Assembly (NCBI RefSeq): GCF_010183535.1
Contig: NC_071333.1
Span: forward strand, 4,214,587-4,278,586
Reading direction: 5' to 3'
Length of the DNA: 64,000 bases
DNA from: Caenorhabditis remanei
Taxonomy: Eukaryota > Nematoda > Chromadorea > Rhabditida > Rhabditidae
A program made the position numbers and the translations under genes. Each line of letters starts with the position of its first letter. Position 1 is the first letter of the stretch. The notes beneath the pieces are model-generated. The model searched no databases and had not been told where the DNA came from. It worked only from the letters and a program-made list of their open reading frames with translations. Below, in pieces: positions 1-14,500 of this stretch.

Positions 1-253
1 ATTATTATCTGCAACGTGCCGCCTGTAGATAGAGAAGAAATGACAGAAACAGTCAAGGATTTGAGAAGATTCTGTTATCAAAAGTTTTTGGTCAATAAGG
101 AGGTGAGTTAATATTAAAAACAAATTTTTTTTTGAATTTACATTTATTTTCCAGATAGAAGACACTACAAGCGAGAACATCAACGATGACTCAGCCGAGG
201 ACGAGAAGACAAGCGAGAATATCATCGCTGACCCAACCAAGAAAGCCGACTGA
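1..253 (+). CDS. C-terminal two exons of an unrecognised protein (partial)
   Basis: The window opens inside an exon (1-102) in frame 1. It reads on through a 52-nt intron (103-154, GTGAGT...TTTCCAG) into a last exon (155-253) ending in TGA. The visible 67 residues start with hydrophobic IIIC followed by NVPPVDREEM and a basic, helical-looking stretch. The tail is very acidic and carries two similar blocks, TSENIND and TSENIIAD. Such a tail suits a cytoplasmic C-terminus, but I do not recognise the family and too little is present to assign a function. The splice sites, the phase (0) and the stop followed by a typical 3' UTR make the exon calls solid. Confidence 0.75.
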
Positions 254-575
254 AAACGTCAACGTTTTTGTATTTTGTGAATACCGTCCACGTCTTCTAA
301 TTCTTTTTTCATTGTTTTTGTTGTCTGGCTATTGAATATTTCTAACCTTCTCATAATTATTGGCTTTTGTTAAGCTTTCACACTCTTTCCCTACCTCAAA
401 ATGTTCATTTTGAATTGTTTCTACCCAATATCCTTCTCCAACCCCCAAACTTCTCAACATTTCGATTTCACTCATCTCCGGCTTATTCTCAATCCTGAAA
501 TCATTTTTTCTTTCTTTGTGCCTAGTTAATTGACTGGTCCCATTATACCCTTATTTTGTTACTTTTTGTTCCCGA

Positions 576-581
576 AATAAA
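576..581 (+). terminator. Polyadenylation signal AATAAA of the first gene
   Basis: A canonical AATAAA lies 320 bp after the stop codon at 253, in T-rich 3' UTR-like sequence. It is the first perfect copy downstream. Confidence 0.55.
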
Positions 582-3500
582 CAAACTGTCAAAAAGTTGA
601 ATTTCATTTTTTTCAAGTATAAGTTCTCAAAATTTCAGGAAACTGCGCACTCAAAGTTCTACATCGTTTTTGCTATCAACGATCAAAACCCATCCATTTT
701 CAGCTCACACCCATTTCCCCTATCATCCAGTCTTTGTTCTTCTAACGACTCAATTTTGAAACCTTTGGTATCATAAAAACCCGACGTGACGTCATCAATT
801 GACATGCCTCAAGTCGACGCCCAACTTCCATTTCTCCATTAAGGGTGTGAGAGCAAGAGTAGAGGTGTCATCAGAACTACACTGTAGAAATGAATGAAAT
901 TTTCTTATCAGTTTTAAGGACAGGGAGGTTCCCGGTATTGCGGACGACGCCCTGTTCGTTTTGATTACCGTTGGTTTTTCCTCGCCTCCTTTTTTATTTT
1001 GTTTGTTTGTTACAATTTTGGGTTAGTCAACTGGTTTATAACACTCGGATGTTATCACTGTTTGCTCATTTTTGACCTCAATCTGAAATATGAAGAATCC
1101 TGAATATTTTGGTAATATTATGAAACAAATGTTGTATAAAAATAAAGATATTACCAAAGAAGTGTTAGTTCTAGTATTTGTTCAACTATCTGAACATCTA
1201 CTGGTCGTTTCGTCTGTGTGTTTGTTTGTCCCGATGTTGTGTCTGCTGATTTTAAAGTTAATTAAGGATTCTGTTAAAAGTTTTCGTGAATAATTATAGA
1301 AATTCAAATAGCTGTTTGTCTCATTATGAAAGTTACTCTATTTCTCACTGTTACTGTATTTTGGTGAACACTGATTGGTAGACTTATGTTTGGGATGTGT
1401 TCTACTAGTTACTTTTTTTAATACGTTTTTTTTGTATTTCAGGTATTTTTTAAAAACGGGTATTAGTCAAACTTTATTTATCACATCGCTTTTCTTCTAC
1501 AGTATCCAATATCAAAAAATTTTGCTTGCTAGGCTTTGCAACAAACAAATTAGGCAAATATTTCAAAGATGTAGGGTCTTATTCCCGCAGTCAGGATGAT
1601 TGAATGCTCAATAATTAAGTTTTTAGAAACTTTCCATTTTGTAATTATATATCATGTACAATTATATGCTAGTGAGAATTATCGCAACTTACTTCAGTCG
1701 GAAAATGAAACGATTTACTCAGAAGACAGTACAGCTCTCCAATGAAATTTATGTACACTTTTAGAGTATTCACATTACCGTATACTTGAATTTGTTTATG
1801 AAGTTTTCATGTTCGAAGTTTCTTTATATGGTTATTACTCCTCATAAAAATTAAACTATCCCATTACACAGTTTGAAATTCTCAAATACCGGAGTAACCT
1901 CTCACTTTCCTATGATATCTCAATTTTCAATTTTTTCTTCCTCTCTTATCTCATGATGACTCTTTCGGTTCTTGCAAATTTGTTTGTTTGGAGGTCTGTT
2001 TATCAGGTGCAAAGGTTCGCAATATTTTATTGTTTTCCTAATATTTGCTTTTTTGGTTTTTGGTCTGTTTTATTGGGAAAAAATGTATGAATGGAAAAGG
2101 AATTAGTCACTTTTTGGAAATCCAAACTTACAAAAATGGTTCGGGATATTTTTCAGATTCTCAGTGAAACTTTTGGAAAATTTTTTAGAAGTTATCAATA
2201 GTTAATTATGAACCTGGTTAAAGTCAATTTTTCTAAAAATGCTTGGACACAATCCTCTTTTTTCTCTTTCATAGTACTCGCTCGAACTCATAACATATTT
2301 GAAAATTCAAAATGCAGTGAATGGGATCTTTTGTACACTCTATCTCTTTTTTTGCACCATGTGCTCATTTTTAGTTCTATTTCTATCTAAAACCCATCTT
2401 ACATCCGGAAACTTCTCCGAACCGATTTGCTTCCACCCCTCCCAATTTCAACACCTCTAACAAAGATTATGACAGTATTACCGATGTTTTAGATGTAACG
2501 AGCAAAGAGGGGGAAGCAAAAATTTCACGCCCCAAAATGTGTGTATTGCACAAGAGCATTGCGAAGCGCGATAATACTCGAAACGAGAAAATGACGCACC
2601 GTTATACTCAGGAATTTCCAAATAGGGGTTGTTATCAGTAACTGGCCGTATTCAATTGATGGAAATTTTTGAGTGAAGGAGTAAAATAGGGAGAGAAGGA
2701 GAGAGGGAAGTGATAAAATTGGGAGAAGAAGGCACTAGTGGCGGCCAATTCATTGATACGTAGTCTCGTGGACGTAGTTCGGAAATTTTCTGAGTTTGGC
2801 AGATTGATCGTATAAAAAACTTGCAAACTTGCAATTTTTCTGTTGGATTAATTTGAAGCTGTAAATATGACAGTCTAGAAAAGTTTTTCTGTGGAAATTC
2901 TTCATTCAGTGTTAGAAATAAGATGTAAGTATAGTCATTAGCAATTCGTAGCCATACGTTCTTCTTTTTCCACAAATACTTTTTATCACCATATTATTCC
3001 AAACAATATTACTATCCCCTACCCCATATATTTTTTCTATATTGCCGTTATATTCTCCCATTGTTTCTATGGTTTTTTCCCGTTATTCTATGTAGTTTTT
3101 TTTCCTGTGGTACACATGTCAGAATCGTGTTTGTCTGGCCGCGCGGGTTTATGACATTAGTGACACCTTTACGATTTTTGAATAGAGGGAGTTATTATGA
3201 AAGTACTAGTAGCCGAGTTTTTTTTTATGTTTTGAGGAAATAGATATTTTCCATACATGTCGACTGGCCTGACCAGAAAATGTTTTTTTTTAACATTTTG
3301 AAAATTTTAGTGTTTTTATATTGAATACTGTAACTGTTCAAAAATTTTAATTTCCACAAGAAAAATGACTATTTTCATCTCAAAATTAACAAAATTAGAC
3401 ATAATTATATTGGAAAACCTAAATCAGCTGAATGTAAATCGAAATGTTGAAAAACGATTTCCTTTCTTAAAGCTGAAACTTCATAAAATGCCCCGAGTTT

Positions 3501-4880
3501 TTCCAACTTTTATTTTCTCGTCAATTTTGTTATCACTCCTGCCATTCCTCGGTCTTCTTCATTTTGAAAACTCCACTCTCATTCCTATCTTTTGTTGCAA
3601 AACCTTCCTTTCTACTATTTGTTTACGCTCTGAAAATAAAATTGGTCTCTTTCGTTGTTGAAACTCTTCATTCACAATCATGATTCACTTTTTGAGTATA
3701 GTTTCATGTGGGAGTAGAGAATTTTTGAAAGGGATAATCGAGTAATCAACGTTGATGAATATTTTTGAAATTGGAGAGTTTTTGTATTTTATTTGGTCAT
3801 ATTGTTTTGACTCTAAAAATTAGTTTTAACTACACGCCCTGTCAAAAAAAAATTGATATCAGTGGCACTGATTCGAAAATGACCAAAACTTCCTTTTTTA
3901 AATGAAAATGCGTCAGATTTTATTTAATCTCTTTTTTATTTGTATTATATAATACAGAAAATATAGATTTCAGATAGTTTTTTCTCAATATTTCGAATTC
4001 CTTTGCTCAGTGTTACTAAAAATGATATATATGACACCTGTTTTCTTTTTTGCATTTTTTGTAACATTCACCTCCCTCCGCCACCTTCACATCACCACTA
4101 TTTGCTCCCTATCATAACGGAATGCCTCAGTTTACGACTTTCCCCTCTTCTTCCCGTGAATTCATTCTTGATAAATCCAAAAAATGTTCTTTTTCCAAAT
4201 AAGCAGTGGGTGGTTCTAAATCATGAGTCACCGCCTCCCTCATTTATTTCTATTATAATACCCCCATATTCTGCTACTCTTGAAAGTGCCGGCCCTGATA
4301 ATTGATAAAAAGTGGGAAAATAGTGCTGAGGCACTAACCGTACACTTTTCCCCTTTTTATTTTTCGACATTATTTTTTGCTATCAATAGAGTGTTAGGAG
4401 GTGTGAAAAAAATTGGAGTAGATTTAACAAAGTTTTTTGGAGGGTAGCTAAACTGTATAGTTTTTTCCAGTTTTTTGCTCCAAATTAGTTGAAATTTTGA
4501 TTCTTCTATTCTTTTGATTCTAATCTTCTCTATTGTTTTATTCATTATTTTCCGGAATTGATCTCAACTAATTTTCTATGACACCCACATTTAGTTGTAT
4601 AAAATGATAATTGCCTGCAATGTCCTTTTTCTCAATGTTTTTTGTAATACCCTAGGACCATGACTATCAAATTTTTGTGAAAAGTCCAAAGAAATAACGA
4701 TTTCAAAATATCTATGAAAGTGACGTTATTAATTTCATAACATGATCATAAAATTTTTCAAAATTTTCCCATGCCAAAACCAACCAAAAAAAATCTTGAA
4801 CATACTTATTCCAATAAAAAACTTTCATACTAAACAACACTTTAACTCAAAAAACACGACCAACAATCAAACGAATAGTT
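582..4880. other. Gene-free intergenic region
   Basis: I see no coding exon here. The open frames are short, T-rich and lack splice context. A TTATCAGTA GATA site lies at 2632-2640. Nothing else stands out. Confidence 0.5.
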
Positions 4881-4881
4881 C

Positions 4882-5190
4882 TTATCAGTAGTACTTGGCA
4901 GGAGCCAATTCCTCCCATGGGAAATGTCAAGAAAACCTCTCACATGATCGCCAACACACCCATTTTTACTAATTGATAATATTTTGAACCCTATTTTGGT
5001 TGTAGCTTGACTTGTGTGGAATTAATGAGTTTGTTATCAGAAATAGTTGTGATTTTTATTTTAAAAAATTTTTTGAAGAAAGATGTTTGTCAAAATTCAT
5101 TTTTTCCCATATTCCCTTACTTATTCCATTTTCTTGCCATTCGGAAACGCGGCGCCTGCTTGCTCAAAAAAATAGTAGTCGTTATCAGTA
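4882..5190 (+). promoter_or_regulatory. Cluster of three TTATCAG GATA-factor sites upstream of the mucin gene
   Basis: TTATCAGTA occurs at 4882-4890 and 5182-5190, and TTATCAGA at 5034-5041. All are in the same orientation and within 640 bp of the ATG at 5519. TTATCAGT is the reverse complement of ACTGATAA, the preferred site of the worm intestinal GATA factors ELT-2 and ELT-7. The copies and spacing are seen in the sequence; intestinal expression is inferred. Confidence 0.55.
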
Positions 5191-5518
5191 AACCTCCTCC
5201 CATTTTCTAATGGCTGTTTTACAATCATCTTGATCGTTAAGACCAACTTCATGCTTGCCCGTTTTTCAGTTTTTGTCTCCCTCTCACTCTCTGCAACTAT
5301 TGGCAAATAGAACCTTAAATCGAGTTTAAGCGTATTTCACATTGGTATTAACCTCGTTTTCTTTTTTTCTTATGATAGTGGCTATTTCGAGTTTTGTAGC
5401 GACTTTAGTGTTCAAAAACCTTAACTTTTTTGTATGATTTGTGAATTTCTTCTAACTTCCTATATTCTTTTTCTCAAAACAGTCACCAATTTTAACTTCA
5501 TAATAAATTATTCCAGAC

Positions 5519-8500
5519 ATGAGAGTGCCACGTGGCATTGGTCTTGTGTTCATGGTAGCGGTGGCCGCCGCATTGGTGGCCGGTCTTATCCTGACCATTG
5601 TCCTTGTCAGTCGACCCAGTGCAGCTCCGAGTAAGTTCTCAAAAGTTTTTCCGTTGTTTTGAGAAAAAACCCTTTAATTTTTTCAGCCTCCGACGATGGT
5701 CGTGTCATAAACGTGGGCCTTTGCAATTCAAATTTAGAAGAGCCTCAGCAAAGTTTTCGATTTAAACGAGATGTTGATTATTCTGCTTGCAACTTCACCT
5801 CGGTAAATTTTTTCTGCACTTTTTTGTTATTTTTTCCCATTTTTCAGAACAAGAATCAACTAATGAAATTTATCGAAAGCACAACGGACGATGTAAATTT
5901 CAAATTGATTTCGTATTCGGATTCGGCAACAGTTAGTACATAATATTTCAAATTTACTATAGATTTGTACTAAATTGTTTCAGAAAAGTTCTTTAATCAG
6001 TAAAAAACAAGTTCTCGCCCAACTGACAGCATTGGGAACTCAACAGTCTTCAACAATCAAGCAATCAACGTGAGTATGATACATTTTTTAAAAATTTACC
6101 TTTCTTATATTACAGAGCATTTAACAAATATGATCCGGCAGAGTACAAAAATTCAGATTTAGTATTTTTCACTCCATGCAAAACTGACTACCAGTAAGTT
6201 ATATGTTTCATGAAAAATATTAATTCCAAATATTTTTAGGGGTTATGCTGATGATATGAAAACTGTGCAAGACACAATCAAAACTAAAGTGGTGGAAAAG
6301 AAATATGTCATTGTATCGTTAGCGATGAATACCACACAAATGAAACAACAGTATGGAGATGATAACAGTCATAACATTGCTACAAACTCAACAGGCGATG
6401 TATCTCAAGATATCAACCACGTCTTGAACCTTCCAGGTAAGAATTTTCGAAATGGAAAAATTTTAGAACAAAACTATTTTTAGTGTCAACCACCACTTCA
6501 ACTACCCGAGCACAGATGAATACCACCGTAGTCATGACAACGCAAGCGGCAACAACCACCGTACCCGTAACAACAACCGTACCAGTAGTCTCAAGTTCAG
6601 CAGCTCCTATGTCGTCGAGCACTCAAGCTCCACCAAAAACTACGCCAACTACTGTAACTACGAAACCCACTTCACCAACTACTGTGACAGTGCCCACTGT
6701 GCCAACTACAGTAACCATTCCAACTACAGTGACCACGCCAACTACAGTGACCATGCCAAGTACAGTAACCATGCCAAGTACAGTGACCACGCCAAGTACA
6801 GTAACCATGCCAAGTACAGTGACCACGCCAAGTACAGTAACCATGCCAACTACAGTGACCACGCCAAGTACAGTGACCATGCCAAGTACAGTGACCACGC
6901 CAAGTACAGTAACCATGCCAACTACAGTGACCACGCCAAGTACAGTGACCATGTCAAGTACAGTGACCACGCCAAGTACAGTAACCATGCCAAGTACAGT
7001 GACCGTGTCATCAACAGTGACCGTACCAACTACAGTGACCACGCCAAGTACAGTGACCATGCCAACTACAGTAACCACGCCAAGTACAGTGACCACGCCA
7101 AGTATAGTGACCACGCCAAGTACAGCGACCGTGTCATCAACAGCAACCACGCCAACTACAGTGACCACGCCAAGTACAGTGACCGTGTCATCAACAGTGA
7201 CCGTACCAACACAAGCGAGTTCAACAACTGGCCCCAGCTCTACCAACCCAACATCCATGAGTACGTCACCAGTAGCTAGTTCATCTGTTTCTAGCCCAAT
7301 TATAACTAGTCCATCAGTATCAACTAGTCCGGTAGTGTCTAGCTCCACTGTTCCAAGTTCAACTGTCACATCACCAAATCCATCAAGCTCATCATTGCCA
7401 CCAGTCTCTAGTTCAACAAATGGACCATCAACATCTTCGGGAACAGTTTCCAGTTCAGTTGTATCTACTGGTTCAACTTTCACCACCCAACCACCTTCGA
7501 CTGCCACTGGATCGACATTTGGATCCACTGTAACCGTAGTTCCTGGCTCATCATCTTCACCTGGCATGTCAACTACCCCGCCCACAATTCCATCTACAAT
7601 TACTTCTGGATCTACCATGCCAGGATCCTCAAGTTCACCTGTCTCTACTGCTTCACCTGGATCTACAATGACTTCTGGATCTACCATACCAGGATCTTCG
7701 AGTTCGCCTCTCTCTACTGTTTCAACTGGATCTACAGTTTCTTACTCTACCGGTTCCACAATCACGGACAATGGATCATCCAGTTCATCTGTTTCTACAG
7801 TGACCCCGTTATCAACAGCAACTTCTGGATCTCCTCCAACATCTGTCTCTCCTGCTTCGAGCCAATCCACCATGGCATCGTCTACAGTAACCTCAGGTAG
7901 TAGCAGTGGAACAAGTCCCTCCCCATCCCCCTCGTCCCAGTCCTATTCCTCTAGTACTAACCCCTCATCCCCTGGATCATCGACAACAGGACAACTGACG
8001 ACATCTGGAAGTACGGTATCATTTGGCTCCACCACAGAGGTATCAACGGTCACTCCAGGATCCTCATCTTCATCTGGAAGCAGCACAAGTCCAGCATCAA
8101 CGACACAATTCACTGGATCCACTCAATCACCTGGCACGTCTAGTTCAATTTCATCTCAATCCACAGGTAGCTCCATTGGAAGTACCTCCCCTAACCCATC
8201 CAGTTCCCAATCCACCCCACCCCCCTCCTCACAATCAACAAGTTCAGTGCAAACATCTTCAGGATCATCAGTTTCTACAAACTCCGTGGAGACATCGACA
8301 GGAACTTCACCAATATCCACAAGCACCGGAACAACTGGACCGAGCACTTCATCTGGATCGACTCAGACCCCAGGATCCTCAACATCACCACCATCAACTG
8401 TATCGACTGCATCCTACACCGGAAGCACCTTAACCTCTGGACCCAGTACATCAGGTAGCTCATTCTCGACTTCCTATCCATCCAGTTCCCAATCCACCCC

Positions 8501-11500
8501 ATCCCCCTCCTCCCAATCAACAAGTTCAGTGCAAACATCCTCAGGATCATCAGTTTCTACAAACTCCGTGGAGACATCGACAGGAACTTCACCAATATCC
8601 ACAAGCACCGGAACAACTGGACCGAGCACTTCATCTGGATCGACTCAGACCCCAGGATCCTCAACATCACCACCATCAACTGTATCGACTGCATCCTACA
8701 CCGGAAGCACCTTAACCCCAGTGCCCAGTACATCAGGTAGCTCATTCTCGACTTCCTATCCATCCAGTTCCCAATCCACCCCATCCCCCTCCTCCCAATC
8801 AACAAGTTCAGTGCAAACATCTTCAGGATCATCAGTTTCTACAAACTCCGTGGAGACATCGACAGGAACTTCACCAATATCCACAAGCACCGGAACAACT
8901 GGACCGAGCACTTCATCTGGATCGACTCAGACCCCAGGATCCTCAACATCACCACCATCAACTGTATCGACTGCATCCTACACCGGAAGCACCTTAACCT
9001 CTGGACCCAGTACATCAGGTAGCTCATTCTCGACTTCCTATCCATCCAGTTCCCAATCCACCCCATCCCCCTCCTCCCAATCAACAAGTTCAGTGCAAAC
9101 ATCCTCAGGATCATCAGTTTCTACAAACTCCGTGGAGACATCGACAGGAACTTCACCAATATCCACAAGCACCGGAACAACTGGACCGAGCACTTCATCT
9201 GGATCGACTCAGACCCCAGGATCTTCAACATCACCACCTTCAACTGTATCGACTTCAGCCTACACCGGAAGCACCTCAACCCAAGGACCCAGTACCTCAG
9301 GTAGCTCATTCTCAACTTCCTACCCATCTAGTTCGTCCCCAAAATCTTCAGTTAGTACTTCTGAGGGTTTCACCATGTCCTCTACATCCCCTGGTTCATC
9401 CCAATCAACAACTTCCTCTCAGTCTAGTACAACAGGAGTCTCTTCTAGTATAGCGTCTACTGTAACAAGTTACTCCTCTACATCCCCCCAGTCCACATCA
9501 TCAGAAGGTAGTACTACAGTAGTATCCACAGTAACAGGATTTTCATCTTCTTCCTTGTCCCCGTCCCCGTCCCAATCTACTACTCCTGGAGTATCCACAT
9601 CAACTGGTACCACCCAGTCCCCTGGAACTTCAACAACAGGTTTTAGCACATCTGAGAGATCCACAGTAACAGAATTTTCATCTTCATCTCCCAACACTCT
9701 CCAATCCACGTCCCCATCCCTTCCCACCACATCAGGAGTGTCTACATCAGTTGGTAGCTCTTCATCCCCCGGATCATCCTCCACCGTAGTCAGCACTACT
9801 TCAGGCTCCACAATTACTGATCAATCCTCGTCTTTAACAACTGGAGGGTCCACTGCATCCACTAGTGCCTTCACCGGCTCCACTACATTGCAAGGATCTT
9901 CCACCACTGGACAATCCACGCCAGCCACAAGTACCGGCTCCACTATGACACCCGGATCATCCACAACTGGAGAATCCACTGCACCCACTAGTGCCTACAC
10001 CGGTTCCACTATTTCGCAAGGATCATCCACAACTGGAGAATCCACAGCATCCACTAGTGCGTACACCGGTTCCACTACATCGCAAGGATCTTCCACCACT
10101 GGACAATCCACGCCAGCCACAAGTACCGGCTCAACTATGACACCCGGATCATCCACAACTGGAGAATCTTCTGCATCTACTAGTGCCTACACCGGTTCCA
10201 CCACATCGCAAGGATCTTCCACCACTGGACAATCCACTGCATCGACTAGTGCGTACACCGGTTCCACTATGACACCCGGATCTTCCACCACTGGACAATC
10301 TACTGCATCCACCAGTGCGTACACCGGTTCCACTACGTCGCAAGGATCTACCACCACTGGAGAATCCACTGCATCCACTAGTGCGTACACCGGTTCCACT
10401 ACTTCGCAAGGATCTTCCACCACTGGACAATCCGCAGCATCCACTAGTGCGTACACCGGTTCCACTATGACACCCGGATCTTCCACCACTGGACAATCCA
10501 CTGCATCCACCAGTGCGTACACCGGTTCTACTACATCGAAAGGATCTTCCACCACTGGACAATCCACTGCATCCACTAGTGCCTTTACCGGTTCCACTAC
10601 GTCGCAAGGATCTTCCACAACTGGAAAATCCACTGCATCCACTAGTGCGTACACCGGTTCCACTACATCGCAAGGATCTTCCACCACTGGACAATCCACT
10701 GCATCTACTAGTGCCTACACCGGTTCCACTACGTCGCAAGGATCTTCCACCACTGGACAATCCACTGCATCCACTAGTGCGTACACCGGTTCCACTACAT
10801 CGCAAGGATCTTCCACCACTGGACAATCCACTGCATCCACCTTCACTGAGTTCTCATCAACAACTTCAGGTAGTTCGCTTTCCCCCGCCGCCTCAAGCTC
10901 ACCAGGTACTTCCGTGACTAGCACGGTAGCCTCATCCCCCATTTCCACTACCAGCCCCGCCCAATCAACTCCCAGTGGTTCCACTGGAACTACAGCTAGC
11001 TCTGGATCCACAGACACTCCCCACTCTACTACCCCAATCGGTTCTTCAACATCTGAAGAATCTACAGTATCCCAGTTTACAACTAACTCCCCAGCTTCCA
11101 CTAGCCCCTACTCCTCAACAGCTGGACCCCAAACTGGAACATCAGGTAGTTCCTCATCCCCGGCCCCTACTTCTCAAAAAACTTCCCAATTTCCTGGTAC
11201 CTCCCAATCAACCACCCGATCCCCAACTAGTACGCCAGTAACCGAAAACTCATCAACTTCCCCGTCCCAATCCACTCCCCATTCTTCAACGTCTGAGATT
11301 TCTAGTACAGTAGCGTTATCGACATCATTAGGTAGTTCTCAGTCCCCAGGAACATCTACTTCCATGACTAGTACCTCGGAAGGTTCCACAACTAGTGGTC
11401 ACACCACTGGTTCAACAAGTGTCTTTACTGGAAGTACAGTAACCACAGGATCATCATCAACATCTGAAAAATCTACTTTGACCACTGTTGGTGGTTCAAC

Positions 11501-14500
11501 TGGTTCAACTAGTACTTTCACTGGAACTACAGAAAATTCTGGAACATCGACATTATCTGGATCAACAGAAACCACAGTAACTGTTAGATCTTCCGGTACC
11601 ACTACCCCCGCAAGTTCAACATCTGAAGGATCAACCATAACAACAAGTGTTGGTTCCACAGTTACATCTGGAACTTCGATATCATCTGGATCAACAGAAA
11701 CAACGCAACCATCCGGATCATCAATTTCCACGTCTTCAGCTGCATCATCATCTGAAGGGTCTACTCTAACTACGATTACCGGTTCAACAAATGCTTTCAT
11801 TGGTAGCACGGCAACAACAGAGTCTGTCGGAACAACAGGTACCTTATCTTCTACTTCATTCAGTTCTTCATCTACAACTGAAGGATCTTCTGTGACTAGC
11901 ACAGTATCCTCTACTCTTATTTCCTCGTCCAAAACTTCAACTCCGTCTATTAGCTCCTCTCAGTCTAGTTCTCCAGTTATGTCCTCTAGTTCTGTCCACA
12001 CTTCCCCTTCCACTTCTTCAGTAGGATCTACTGTTAGTAGTGGGTCCACGAGTCCATCCGTCACATCAACAGCTTCTTCTGGAACAACAATGTCTAGCCC
12101 CGCATCTGAAGGTTCGACGACCTCATTAGGTTCCACTACCACAGTTAAAACTAATACTGATAGCGCTGGAACAACTGCTTCTACGATTTCATCAAGTTGG
12201 TCCACAAAGTTATCAGGATCCACCACAACCATAGCTTCTACTTCTGGAACCCTAGAAACAACTAAACCCACTTCAGCTTCAAGTTCCCCAACATCATCGT
12301 TAGGAACCACCACTACCGTAGCTCCTACTTCTGGTACCCCAGGAACAACTGAACCCACTTCAGCTTCTAGTTCCCCAACATCATCGTTAGGAACCACCAC
12401 TACCATAGCTCCTACTTCTGGTACCTCAGGAACAACTGAACCCACTTCAGCTTCTAGTTCCCCAACATCATCGTTAGGAACCACCACTACCATAGCTCCT
12501 ACTTCTGGTACCCCAGGAACAACTGAACCCACTTCAGCATCAAGTTCCCCAACATCATCGTTAGGAACCACCACTACAGTAGGAACAACGTCTAGCAGTT
12601 CAGGTACAACTGGATCCACTAGTGGAACACGTGGTCCAACAACATCGTCAGCGTCAACTGTTACCGTAGCCTCAACTTCTGGTAGCTCAAGCACAACGGA
12701 AACAACAAGTGGATCTCCTAGCCCAACTTCGACCACAGATGGAGCCTCTTCTGCTAGTCTTGGAACAACAGGTAGTTCTTCAACAACTTCAGTTGGTTCC
12801 TCTTCCCCAATTGTGACCAGTACCCCAAACCCCACTTCTCAATCAACAAAAGCCGGTAGTTCGAGTACAGTAGCCTCTACAGAAACCGTTTCTACAACAT
12901 CAGGTGCATCATCATCGGTGGCTAGCTCATCTCAGTCTTCCGGAACATCCAGCACTTTAATATCCACTTCTACAGGTTTCACAACCAGTGGTTCACCCAC
13001 TAGCCAGTACAGTTCAACATCTACATTGCCAGATGCCACTTCCACCAGCGCTCCTGGAACTTTAACTACCGGAGGGTCCACTTATACAACTGTTACAAGA
13101 GAAACGTCCTCTGTCACCAGTAACATCGGATCTACATTAACCACACCCAGTACTTCTAGTTCCTCAGTAAATAGTAGCCCAAGTTCATCAAGTATCTCAA
13201 CTTCCCTCAGTACCGCAGCCCCTCCATCTAGCTCCTCCCTTTCAACCACCACTCCCAAAACTTCCTCTACAACATCTGAAAACTCCCAAACAAGCTCAAG
13301 TGGAACAACTGCTACTGTATCTACTGATGGAACATCATCAGGGACTACTGTAGTAGTGAAATCTAGTACATCGTCGACTAGTTCATCAGTTGGATCTACC
13401 AGTCCTCACACTGGATCCACGATGGCTTCAACATCAGGTACCTCACATGAAACCACTATCATATCCTCGAGTCCGTTGAATTCCGTTAGTACTACACCAT
13501 CACCAAGTAGTAGTATCATTTTAACAAGTCCGTCAAGTGTGACAACAGAATATGTCAGTACCATAGTTCCAAATGATTCAAGTTCCACTTTGTCCGCCCA
13601 GACTTCTTCCCCGTTATCGTCAACTTCAGAGTTCACAGTGATCATCACAAATTCATCTCCGTCCCCCACGTTATCATTTGAATCCTCATCAGTGTCCACA
13701 GAAAATTCTATGTCTACTAATACTGCGGAATTCACAACACCTTCAGAAACTACAAATAGTCCAGTGTCCACCATTCGATATGATAGCTCCCCGAGGTCAT
13801 CTCCGGAAGGCTCTAGTACTACAGTACCCACACTGTCAAGTTCTATCGTTTTTACTTCCGCCAGTCTACCAACTAAACTGACAACTGATTCATCTTCAAA
13901 TAACCCCTCCTCTTTGATCACGCAGCTTTCATCATTTTCGACTGAAAATTCGAAATCTACTAGCCCTATAGTATCCTCAACTTTCATTTCAAGTTTTTCC
14001 ATTGATGATTCCACAACTATCGGTAGTACGTTTTCCATGTCTTCAGTAACTGATACAATCACCCCATCATCTCCCCAACCAACCTCAACTCCTTCAACCT
14101 CCCCTTCTGCTTTGTTAACAACCTCTGCTCTATCGAGTTCATCTCAACAAACTGAGGTGACCAGTGAATCTACTTCATCTTCTGCCACACCTTCGTCTAT
14201 TACCTCAACCCTGTCATCCCAAAGTTTTGTAAGCAGTACCCTTACTATCCCCATCGTGTCTACATCATCTCAAAGAACTATGACTCCCTCCACCTCATTA
14301 TCAACGGCGCTCAGTTCCTCTAGCTCTTCATCTACAACCATTTCTATATCGACCGCGTCATCCAAATCAACAGAGTCCTCCCCGTCAACTGTATCTAGTT
14401 ATTCATCTTCTATTTTCGCTACTTCTGAATCGAAACCCTCTTCTTTGTCTTCCCAAAGTACAGTAACGAGTCCTATAGCGTCCACCTCATCTCAAGGCTT

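Noticed and set aside
6623..7687. 354-codon minus-strand open frame encoding VTVLGVV-like repeats
   Set aside because: It is the exact antisense of the TVTTPS repeat array. The + strand has consistent exons, phases and folded flanks, so this is a by-product of the repeat.
8195..9325. Regular direct repeats considered as a CRISPR-like array
   Set aside because: The 282-bp units are in-frame coding repeats without spacers, in a eukaryotic gene.
10149..10826. Minus-strand frames rich in SSGGRSLR and acidic repeats
   Set aside because: They mirror the 66-bp mucin repeat in other frames, with no start context or splicing.
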